38,991 nucleotides of DNA from Akkermansia muciniphila. GTDB taxonomy: Bacteria > Verrucomicrobiota > Verrucomicrobiia > Limisphaerales > SXQI01. Under the pieces are notes generated by a model. It saw only the letters and a program-made list of their open reading frames with translations, was not told the origin of the DNA and ran no database searches. Both the position numbers and the translations under genes were made by a program. Numbering within the stretch: the first letter of the stretch is position 1; the number at the start of each line of letters is the position of its first letter. The stretch spans positions 1 through 38,991 of the forward strand of contig CAMBHS010000009.1 in assembly GCA_945867235.1 (NCBI GenBank), in the 5' to 3' direction. This document shows, in pieces, positions 1 through 7,933 of the stretch.

Positions 1-1313
1 CCCTGATTTACGGACTGGTTCATGGGTTGCGCCACAATGGTTGGGGCGACCGAGGGCAGTGTTACGGTTAATTGAGCCTCAACACTATCGATACTTCCCC
101 CAGGGTTGGTGACTCTTACGGAATACTTGCCTGCATTTTTGCTAGCCACATTCAACAGGTCGAGTGTTGGTTTTGTCGCCCCAGAAATGTTGACGCCTCC
201 AAGACGCCATTGATAGCTCAATGGAGCCGATCCACTCGCCGTAACTTTGAATGTCGCATTAGACGTGACGTTGACAGTTATGGACGCAGGTTGAGAGGTG
301 ATAATGGGCGGGGGAACAGCTACAATTAGTTTTTGGCTGATACTATTTGCGGGAAGGTAAACGGCATCTCCTGGTTGGGAGGCAGTAATCGTTGTGGTGC
401 CGAGTGCCAAGATGGTGACCGTAGCTCCACTTATTTTGGCAACGCTCAGCAGCGAACTTACGTAAGTAATTGGCAATTTGCTATTGCTGGAGGCAGTCAG
501 TGTGATTGGGGATGCATTCAATTGTTGAACAGATAGGGATCCAAAAATGATCGTCTGTGCCAAGCGATTGACTTGAAGCATTGCACCTCCGCTGGTGACA
601 TTGCCGTATGAGTTGGAAATCACAACGGAGTAAAGTCCCGCCTGGTTTGTTTGAACATTGTTTAAAACCAAAGTGGAGCTTGTGGCCCCCACAATGTTCA
701 CGAGGTTTTTACGCCATTGGTAACTTAAATTCGATCCAGAACCGGCGACACTAAAGGTTGCGATGGAGTTTGCATTTACGGCCGTAGCGATGGGTTGAGT
801 CAGTATTTCAGGGGGTTTTGTCAGGATGGCCTCTGGAATATAATTTACATCATCCAACCACGCACTGTCCTTTCCTCCCTGATCCACTACGTCCTTGGAA
901 TATGTCCAGCGTATCGTATGGATCCCTGTTCCAATAACCAATGTTCGCTGCACCCAATCTACCTCCCCGGAAATTTCATTCACAATCAAACCGTCATACG
1001 AAATTGTTAAAAGATCGTAGCTAGCTTCGGAGGATACCTTCCACCAATAGGAAAGGATTCCAGGTCCGGTTACAGATGTTTCCGTCCAACTTTGTTGGAA
1101 ATCGACGATGGCTCCACTTTGGAATGCTGCCACCCCATCATGCGTGGTGGAGGTCTGTGTCACCCAAGGAGTATTACCGCCTGTATTCCAAACCAATGGA
1201 AGTGGAGGGTCGGCTCTAAGAGCCAATACATGAATACAAAAATAAATCAGAACAAATACGTTTCGAGTTGACATAATGAATTGTGTTTTTAATTGATGGA
1301 ATAGCGACTTCAT
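1..1313 (-). CDS. Partial secreted/surface protein with jelly-roll-like N-terminal domain and immunoglobulin-like repeats; C-terminus lies beyond the left edge
   Basis: My translation of the minus strand is open from 1313 (or ATG 1274) to base 1: MKSLFHQLKTQFIMSTRNVFVLIYFCIHVLALRADPPLPLVWNTGGNTPWVTQ...; repeated Ig-like segments (QPIATAVNANSIATFSVAGSGSNLSYQWRKN...; QPASITVNVTSNATFKVTASGSAPLSYQWRLGG...). Absent from the supplied track, presumably because it has no stop inside the window. Confidence 0.85.
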   Translation of the reverse strand, partial: MKSLFHQLKTQFIMSTRNVFVLIYFCIHVLALRADPPLPLVWNTGGNTPWVTQTSTTHDGVAAFQSGAIVDFQQSWTETSVTGPGILSYWWKVSSEASYDLLTISYDGLIVNEISGEVDWVQRTLVIGTGIHTIRWTYSKDVVDQGGKDSAWLDDVNYIPEAILTKPPEILTQPIATAVNANSIATFSVAGSGSNLSYQWRKNLVNIVGATSSTLVLNNVQTNQAGLYSVVISNSYGNVTSGGAMLQVNRLAQTIIFGSLSVQQLNASPITLTASSNSKLPITYVSSLLSVAKISGATVTILALGTTTITASQPGDAVYLPANSISQKLIVAVPPPIITSQPASITVNVTSNATFKVTASGSAPLSYQWRLGGVNISGATKPTLDLLNVASKNAGKYSVRVTNPGGSIDSVEAQLTVTLPSVAPTIVAQPMNQSVNQ

Positions 1314-1374
1314 TTTTTCATTTTTTCATTTTTTCATTTTTTCATTTTTTCATTTTTTTAATTTTTTAATTTTT
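1311..1374. repeat. Octanucleotide tandem repeat CATTTTTT (minus strand AAAAAATG), six exact copies 1311-1358 followed by degenerate TAATTTTTT/AATTTTT
   Basis: Read directly; units start at 1311, 1319, 1327, 1335, 1343 and 1351. Confidence 0.97.
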
Positions 1375-1554
1375 AGCAAGTTTTTTTATGAAAATAATAA
1401 TGTTTGGAATTGTAATGACCGCGCAGGATTTTTGGATTGATGAATGACTTTTTTCACAAAATGCCTAATTGTTCCCATCTTCGGCTAGATGACTCCATAG
1501 CACCAATCTGGCAACACTGGGAACTTCACCGTAGCGAACAGTGAACTGGGAAGG

Positions 1555-1597
1555 ACGCAACCGTAATTAATACGTGTAGGTATTATTTTTGTTGCGT
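1555..1597. repeat. Long imperfect inverted repeat (hairpin) upstream of the 1669 gene
   Basis: ACGCAAC (1555-1561) pairs with GTTGCGT (1591-1597); inner arms TAATTAATAC / GTATTATTTT pair at 8 of 10 positions around GTGTAG. Confidence 0.6.
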
Positions 1598-1668
1598 TTT
1601 GCACGGCATTGGATCATTTTTAGAAGGTGGCGTTGGCTCTCTAGCCGGCGTGCGAAGAATGTGATTGC

Positions 1669-2796
1669 GTGAAAACTATTGCCATTAAAATTGCTGTGTT
1701 CATTGGGTTGTTGAGCAACCCATGGGCGGTGTCAGCGGATGATTGGCCGATGTTCCGTGGTTCGCAGGGATTGATCGGTGTGGCGGCGGGAAGTTTGTCC
1801 GACAAACCGGTGATGGCTTGGAGTTTCAAAACAGGCGGGCCGGTGAAATCTTCGGCGGCTATCGTTGGAGACCGTGTCGTGGTGGGTTCTGATGACGGCA
1901 ATGTGTATGGGCTGAGTTTGGCGACAGGCAAAAAGGCGTGGGAATTCAAGACGGGCGGCCCGGTGGAATCTTCACCGTTAGTTTTGGATGGAACTGTTTT
2001 TGTGGGGTCCACGGATGCGTTTCTTTATGCCTTAAAAGCTCAAGACGGCACGCTGCTATGGAAGTATGAAACGGGCGATAAAATTTTGGGCGGACCGAAC
2101 TGGGTGAAATCGCCTGACGGCAAATCAACGTGGATATTGGCGGGCAGTTACGACTACAAACTTCATTGTGTGGATGCATCCACGGGGCGCACAAACTGGA
2201 TGTTTGAAACTGGGAATTATATCAACGGCACACCGGCGGTGTCGGGGGATCGGACCGTGTTCGGGGGGTGCGATGCGTTGTTGCACGTCATCTCGCTGAA
2301 GGATGGAACGAAGATCAAAGAGGTGGAGGCGGGAGCTTATATCGCAGGCTCTGGAGCGTTCGAAAAAGGCCGGTTTTATATCGGGCATTATGAAAATGAG
2401 TTTCTGGGATTCGATCTGAATGAAGGCAAAGTGTTGTGGAAATATCGAGATCGAGCGTTCCCCTATTTTTCTTCTCCAGCACTTTCGAAGGATCGGGTTA
2501 TTTTTGGCGGTCGCGACAAGCGATTGCATTGTTTGAAGAAGGACACAGGCGAAATAATGTGGACCTTCGGGACTCGCGCCAAGGTGGACAGTTCGCCGGT
2601 GATTTGTGGGGACAAGATCGTGGTGGGCTCGGAGGATGGCAGCCTTTACATGGTGTCGCTCAGTGAGGGCAAGGAGGTTTGGAGTTACGAGATTGGTCAG
2701 GGCATCGCGGCATCCCCGGCGGTGGCTAATGGGAATATCGTGATCGGCGCGATGGATGGAAACGTCTATGCGTTTACGGCTGTGGTAAAAAAATAA
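1669..2796 (+). CDS. PQQ-binding-like beta-propeller repeat protein, secreted
   Basis: GTG start; signal peptide MKTIAIKIAVFIGLLSNPWAVSA; repeated W-docking blades (AWSFKTGGPVKSSAAIVGDRVVVGSDDGNVYGLSLATGKKAWEF...). Confidence 0.88.
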   Translation: MKTIAIKIAVFIGLLSNPWAVSADDWPMFRGSQGLIGVAAGSLSDKPVMAWSFKTGGPVKSSAAIVGDRVVVGSDDGNVYGLSLATGKKAWEFKTGGPVESSPLVLDGTVFVGSTDAFLYALKAQDGTLLWKYETGDKILGGPNWVKSPDGKSTWILAGSYDYKLHCVDASTGRTNWMFETGNYINGTPAVSGDRTVFGGCDALLHVISLKDGTKIKEVEAGAYIAGSGAFEKGRFYIGHYENEFLGFDLNEGKVLWKYRDRAFPYFSSPALSKDRVIFGGRDKRLHCLKKDTGEIMWTFGTRAKVDSSPVICGDKIVVGSEDGSLYMVSLSEGKEVWSYEIGQGIAASPAVANGNIVIGAMDGNVYAFTAVVKK

Positions 2797-2804
2797 AATT
2801 ATCA

Positions 2805-4154
2805 ATGAGCACTACTGTTTTAACTAACGCGCCGGAGATCAACTCTCCTGCGATCGAGAAGCAGACCACGGTAGGAAATTATTTTGTCTCCAATTATCCA
2901 CCGTTTTCCTTTTGGAAGGCGGAGAATCTGGGGGAATTCAATGATGCCGTGGAGAAATCCCCGAAGGTCACCAATCCGCTGGGGATCTATCTGCATATTC
3001 CGTTCTGTCGCAAGCGGTGTCATTTTTGTTATTTCCGCGTTTACACCGACAAGGATTCGGCGGCGATCCGATCCTATATCGATGCGGCTTTGAAGGAACT
3101 GGGGATCTACGCGGCAAAAAACTTCATTGGCGGTCGCAAACCCAAGTTCATTTATTTTGGAGGGGGCACGCCATCCTATCTGTCGGTGGATCAACTGCGC
3201 ATGCTGACGGACGGGATGAAGGCATTGTTGCCTTGGGATGAGGCCGAGGAGGTGACCTTTGAATGCGAACCCGGGACGTTGACCGACCACAAATTAAAAG
3301 CCCTTCGCGAGATCGGGGTGACGCGCCTCAGTCTAGGGGTTGAAAATTTCGATGATCATATTTTGGAGATCAATGGTCGCGCCCATTTGAGCAAGGAGAT
3401 CGCCCGTGCGTATGGGTATGCGAGGGAGGTAGGTTTCCCGCAGATCAACATTGATTTGATCGCAGGGATGGTGGAGGAGACCGATGCCAACTGGCGCGAA
3501 AATGTCCGCAAAACAATCGAAATGTCCCCGGACAGCGTGACGATTTACCAGATGGAAATTCCCTACAACACGACGATCTATAAGCAGATGAAGGCGGAGG
3601 GAAAACTGGAGGCTCCGGTGGCGGATTGGGAGACCAAACGGAATTGGGTTGCCTACGCATTCGTGGAGTTGGAGAAGGTCGGCTACACCGTCAGCAGCGC
3701 CTACACAGCGGTGAAGGACAAGAAAAAGACCCAGTTTGTTTATCGCGACCGGTTGTGGGCTGGAGCGGATCTCCTCTCGTTGGGGGTTGCATCATTCGGT
3801 CATATCAATGGAGTTCACTATCAGAACCAGCACGATTTTGACCCCTACGTGGCCCGCCTGCAGGAAGGCGCGTTACCCGTGCATCGAGCACTCACGGCCA
3901 CGGATGATGAGCGGTTGATCCGTGAGTTTGTTTTGCAACTTAAACTGGGGAGCGTGAGCATTTCTTATTTCAACCAGAAATTCGCGACCGATGTTTTAAC
4001 GCGGTTTGCCCAGCCATTGCAGACGCTGAAGGATTGGGGCTTCCTGACGGTTCAGGAGGATATCATTTCAATCAATCGGGATGCTCTGTTGCAGATCGAC
4101 CGGTTATTGCACGAATTCTTCCTCGCTGAACACAAGAACGCCCGGTATGCCTGA
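2805..4154 (+). CDS. HemN/HemW-like radical SAM protein (coproporphyrinogen III oxidase family)
   Basis: CX3CX2C motif in GIYLHIPFCRKRCHFCYFRVYT, FGGGTPS motif, HemN-type C-terminal region; 8 nt downstream of the propeller gene. Confidence 0.88.
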   Translation: MSTTVLTNAPEINSPAIEKQTTVGNYFVSNYPPFSFWKAENLGEFNDAVEKSPKVTNPLGIYLHIPFCRKRCHFCYFRVYTDKDSAAIRSYIDAALKELGIYAAKNFIGGRKPKFIYFGGGTPSYLSVDQLRMLTDGMKALLPWDEAEEVTFECEPGTLTDHKLKALREIGVTRLSLGVENFDDHILEINGRAHLSKEIARAYGYAREVGFPQINIDLIAGMVEETDANWRENVRKTIEMSPDSVTIYQMEIPYNTTIYKQMKAEGKLEAPVADWETKRNWVAYAFVELEKVGYTVSSAYTAVKDKKKTQFVYRDRLWAGADLLSLGVASFGHINGVHYQNQHDFDPYVARLQEGALPVHRALTATDDERLIREFVLQLKLGSVSISYFNQKFATDVLTRFAQPLQTLKDWGFLTVQEDIISINRDALLQIDRLLHEFFLAEHKNARYA

Positions 4155-4746
4155 AGCCAGTTCCATCCTTTTGAATGCCGAAGGCCGGATCCTACCGATC
4201 GCCTATCCGTTGGATGAGTTTTACATCCAGGCATCGCGGCGTCTGCCCCACATCGACGCGATTCCTGCGAATGAACTTCCGCAACCAGCACGATCACTTT
4301 TGGTGCATGAACGCGACATGACCCCGACCTTGGCGAAATTCTACGGGGGCCCGATCCGCCTGGAGGTTCTGAGTCGCTATGAGCGCGGAGATTTTTATTT
4401 CAGGGAAGTTCTGCTCTTTTCGGGCGAGGACGAAATCCCCGTGGAGTTTGGTGCAATTAAGATCGACCTCGCGTTGCTTCCCCCCGTTGCCCGACGAGCC
4501 GTGCTGGAGGAACATCTCCCATTTGGCCAATTATTGGATGAGCATAAAATAAAGCATTCCAGCAAACCGAAAGCCTACCTCCGTTTGTTTTCCGATGACT
4601 TTATGAACAGCGTCCTGTGCCTTGCCAAACCACAAATTCTTTTTGGTCGGCGCAATACATTATTTAACGACGACCAGCGATCTTTGGCTGAGATTGTAGA
4701 AATTTTACCCGCGCGCCCTGCCGTGTCAGCCGAAACACAGCTATGA
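4147..4746 (+). CDS. Chorismate lyase-like (UbiC/DUF98-type) protein
   Basis: Start moved from track 4081 to ATG 4147, overlapping the previous stop by 8 nt. LLVHERDMTPTLAKFYGGPIRLEVLSRYERGDFYFREVLLFSGEDEIPVEFGAIKIDL...LPFGQLLDEHKI resembles the chorismate pyruvate-lyase fold family. Confidence 0.65.
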   Translation: MPEASSILLNAEGRILPIAYPLDEFYIQASRRLPHIDAIPANELPQPARSLLVHERDMTPTLAKFYGGPIRLEVLSRYERGDFYFREVLLFSGEDEIPVEFGAIKIDLALLPPVARRAVLEEHLPFGQLLDEHKIKHSSKPKAYLRLFSDDFMNSVLCLAKPQILFGRRNTLFNDDQRSLAEIVEILPARPAVSAETQL

Positions 4747-6023
4747 AAAGCGTCGAGCATTTTGACGTGGTGGTGATGGGGGGCGGCCCAGCGGGAGCGG
4801 CTGCCGCAACGATACTGGCTGAAAAAGGGAGGCGCGTGGTGGTGTTGGAACGCGATAAGTTTCCACGTTACCATGTGGGCGAATCGCTCCTGCCATTCAC
4901 TTTCCACCCGTTGCAACGATTGGGGATGATTGAAAAAATGCGCACCAGTTGTTTTGTAAAGAAATACAGCGTGCAGTTTGTTTCTCCTTCAGGAAAAGCC
5001 TCGCAACCCTTTTATTTTTTTAATCGGTATGCGCCCGAAGTCGCTCAAACCTGGCAGGTGACCCGTGCGGATTTCGATCTCATGTTGCTGGATAACGCTC
5101 GTGAAAAAGGGGCTGTCGTCCACGAGCTGACCCCCGTGCGCGAACTCCTGCGGGAGGGGCAACGTGTGGTGGGCGTTGTGGCTCAGGGTGAGGACGGAAT
5201 CATGCGCGAGTTTCGCGCTCCCATGACGATTGATTGCACGGGTCGCGATGCGTTTTCCACACTTCGAAATCGGTGGCGCATGGGTGACCCTTACCTGAAC
5301 AAGTTGGCTGTTTGGACTTATTACAAGGGAGCCAAAAGGGATGAGGGGATTGACGAAGGAGGAACCACGGTGGCATTCGTTCCCGAGAAAGGATGGTTCT
5401 GGTACATCCCGTTGCAAAACGACATCGTCAGTGTCGGTGTGGTGGCCGAGGGAAAATATTTATCGCGCGAAGGCATCAAGGATCCCAAGGAAATGTTTGA
5501 TCGTGAGATCGAGCAAAATGCATGGATCAAATCACACCTGTCGAACGGTCAATCATTGGGGGAGTATTACATCACGGGAGAGTATTCTTATCATTCGAAA
5601 CATTGCGCTGAGGATGGTCTGTTGCTGGCGGGAGATGCTTTTTGTTTTCTTGATCCGGTCTTTTCCTCCGGTGTTTTGCTGGCTTTAAAAGGAGGCGTGA
5701 TGGCGGCGGATGCTATTCATGAAGCCTTGAAATCGGGCGATTATTCATCAACACAGTTTGCTGAATATGGGGCAAGCCTGCGGCAAGGAATCGAAAACAT
5801 GCGCCGACTTGTCTATGCGTTTTACAATCAGAATTTCAGTTTCCGGCTTGTCACGGATAAATACCCGGAATTAGCTGATGACATCACCGACTGCCTCTCA
5901 GGGGATGTGAATAAAGATTTTACAAAGCTGTTCACAGCGGTGGGCGAGTTTTGCGAGTTGCCTTCGGCTCTCCCGTATGGCCATCCGAAAAGCGCGGCTG
6001 AAGTCATTTCCGGAGCAGTCTGA
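4743..6023 (+). CDS. NAD(P)/FAD-dependent oxidoreductase, flavin-dependent halogenase-like
   Basis: ATGA overlap with previous gene; GGGPAGAAAATILAEKG dinucleotide fold, HVGESLLP, GWFWYIP (halogenase-type GWxWxIP), GDAFCFLDPVFSSGV. Confidence 0.85.
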   Translation: MKSVEHFDVVVMGGGPAGAAAATILAEKGRRVVVLERDKFPRYHVGESLLPFTFHPLQRLGMIEKMRTSCFVKKYSVQFVSPSGKASQPFYFFNRYAPEVAQTWQVTRADFDLMLLDNAREKGAVVHELTPVRELLREGQRVVGVVAQGEDGIMREFRAPMTIDCTGRDAFSTLRNRWRMGDPYLNKLAVWTYYKGAKRDEGIDEGGTTVAFVPEKGWFWYIPLQNDIVSVGVVAEGKYLSREGIKDPKEMFDREIEQNAWIKSHLSNGQSLGEYYITGEYSYHSKHCAEDGLLLAGDAFCFLDPVFSSGVLLALKGGVMAADAIHEALKSGDYSSTQFAEYGASLRQGIENMRRLVYAFYNQNFSFRLVTDKYPELADDITDCLSGDVNKDFTKLFTAVGEFCELPSALPYGHPKSAAEVISGAV

Positions 6024-6061
6024 ATGAGGACTTCTGAACCACCCCATCTGATAGGACTGCG

Positions 6062-7357
6062 ATGAGGATTGTTCAAATCACACCGGGAGCTGGCGGGATG
6101 TATTGCGGGAATTGTTTCCGAGACAATGCCCTAGTGGGAGAGTTGCGGCGTCTAGGTCACCAGGTCACGATGGTGCCCCTGTATCTGCCCATGACTTTGG
6201 AGGATGCGGATCAAAGCCAGGGAACACCCATTTTCTTCAGCGGCATCAACGTATACCTAGAGCAGAAAATTCCCTTATTTTCCAAGGCTCCCCTTTGGCT
6301 ACGGAAAGCCATGGCTTCGCCTTCGTTATTGAAATGGGCGGCCGGTCGCGCCGCTAAAACCAGAGCCGACGATTTGGGGGAAATCACCCTTTCCATGCTG
6401 CGTGGAGAGAGTGGGCTTCAGCACAAGGATTTGGAGGAACTGGTGGATTGGCTTGAGATTCATGAAAAACCAGATGTCATTTTTCTGTCCAACGCCTTGC
6501 TCACCGGAACCGTTCGATCCCTCAAGAAACGTCTCAAGATTCCTGTGGTCTGCATGCTCCAAGGGGAAGCTTCATTTCTCGACGCCCTACCTTCATCGCA
6601 TCGGGATCGCACTTGGGACACCCTTGCTGAGCGCGCCTTGGAGGTGGACCTGTTCATTGCGCCGAGCCGCTATTTTGGAGATCTGATGGGTCGCCGCCTG
6701 AAAATACCGGCGGATAAAATCCGCATCGTTTTTAACGGCATCGATTCGTCGGCATTCAGCCCTGCCAGTGCTTTACCGCAACCGCCTGTAATTGGTTTTT
6801 TTGCCCGCATGTGCAAGGAGAAAGGATTAGGGACGCTGGTGGACGCCTTTATTCGGCTGAAATCGCGCAAGGAATTCTCCGGAGTGCGACTCAAGATTGG
6901 AGGCGGATTGGGACCCTCCGACCAGGCTTACGTGGAAGGATTAAAGCAACGGCTCTGCACCGCAGGGCTGTCGGGAAGCGTCGAATGGCATCCCAACTTG
7001 GATAAAAGTGAGAAGAAAAAATTCTTCGAGAGCCTCACTGTTTTCTCAGTCCCCGCCCTCTATGGAGAGGCCTTTGGTCTTTACCTTTTGGAGGCTTGGG
7101 CTGCAGGGATTCCCGTCGTTCAACCCCGGCACGCTGCATTTCCAGAACTGATCGCAGCATCCCAAGCGGGTATAATTATCGAGCCAGGCGACCCACAAGC
7201 CCTCGCCAACGGACTCGCTGAGTTGCTGGGCAATGCGGATCGACGCCTCGAGTTTGCGCGCGCCGCACGGCACGCTGCCACAACGCAGTTCGATCTGGGG
7301 ACTTTCACTAAAAACCTCCTGCAATCCCTGCCTATCCAATGCCACAAACTTTCCTGA
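6062..7357 (+). CDS. Glycosyltransferase family 4 protein
   Basis: N-terminal MRIVQITPGAGGMYCGNCFRDNALVGELRRLGHQV; C-terminal GT-B EAFGLYLLEAWAAGIPVVQPRHAAFPELI. Confidence 0.88.
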   Translation: MRIVQITPGAGGMYCGNCFRDNALVGELRRLGHQVTMVPLYLPMTLEDADQSQGTPIFFSGINVYLEQKIPLFSKAPLWLRKAMASPSLLKWAAGRAAKTRADDLGEITLSMLRGESGLQHKDLEELVDWLEIHEKPDVIFLSNALLTGTVRSLKKRLKIPVVCMLQGEASFLDALPSSHRDRTWDTLAERALEVDLFIAPSRYFGDLMGRRLKIPADKIRIVFNGIDSSAFSPASALPQPPVIGFFARMCKEKGLGTLVDAFIRLKSRKEFSGVRLKIGGGLGPSDQAYVEGLKQRLCTAGLSGSVEWHPNLDKSEKKKFFESLTVFSVPALYGEAFGLYLLEAWAAGIPVVQPRHAAFPELIAASQAGIIIEPGDPQALANGLAELLGNADRRLEFARAARHAATTQFDLGTFTKNLLQSLPIQCHKLS

Positions 7358-7408
7358 TCCATGCTTAAGCCTTTCCTATCGCGGGTCAGTTGTGGTTGAT
7401 TTATCGCC

Positions 7409-7852
7409 ATGTCCTTCGAATACATCGTCAATCGTCGGGTGGAATTCTCTGAAACAGACATGGCGGGGATTGTCCATTTCTCCAACTTCTTCCGGTTTAT
7501 GGAAACGGCGGAACACGGATTTTATCGATCCCTAGGTTTTTCGGTCATCCTAAGCCAATACGATCCCCCCCTCGGTTTTCCCCGAGTTCACGCTGAGTGC
7601 GATTACAAAAAGCCTCTACGTTTTGAAGATCTATTGGAGATCCGAATTCTGGTGGCTGAAAAACGCCCCAAAGTTTTAAGTTACATTTTCCGATTCACAA
7701 AAATTGATGGCGAGAATCGCGTTGAGGTGGCAGTCGGACGATTAACGGTCGTCTGTGTTTCGCATGCGATTGATGGAAAAATGGCTTCCGTAACGATTCC
7801 TGACGAGATATTCGATAAAATTCAGGTGGCTCCGACTGAGTTACTGCAATGA
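7409..7852 (+). CDS. Acyl-CoA thioesterase, YbgC/4-hydroxybenzoyl-CoA thioesterase family
   Basis: RRVEFSETDMAGIVHFSNFFRFMETAEHGFYRSLG hot-dog signature. Confidence 0.85.
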   Translation: MSFEYIVNRRVEFSETDMAGIVHFSNFFRFMETAEHGFYRSLGFSVILSQYDPPLGFPRVHAECDYKKPLRFEDLLEIRILVAEKRPKVLSYIFRFTKIDGENRVEVAVGRLTVVCVSHAIDGKMASVTIPDEIFDKIQVAPTELLQ

Positions 7853-7933
7853 CTCTTGGGCTGCCGCTAGGGTTTTCGCATTGATCCGAAAAAACCTCGT
7901 GCGTTTCGGTGGCGTTTCGATTTTCATCCCAAG

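Noticed and set aside
72-1010. Three short plus-strand ORFs
   Set aside because: Opposite strand of the open Ig-like protein gene; no coding features.
1500-1600. Cobalamin or c-di-GMP riboswitch
   Set aside because: Some superficial similarity (GGGAAGGACGCAACC) but the conserved cores could not be laid out.
2125-2805. 226-aa minus-strand ORF
   Set aside because: Antisense to the beta-propeller gene; repeated character merely mirrors the blades.
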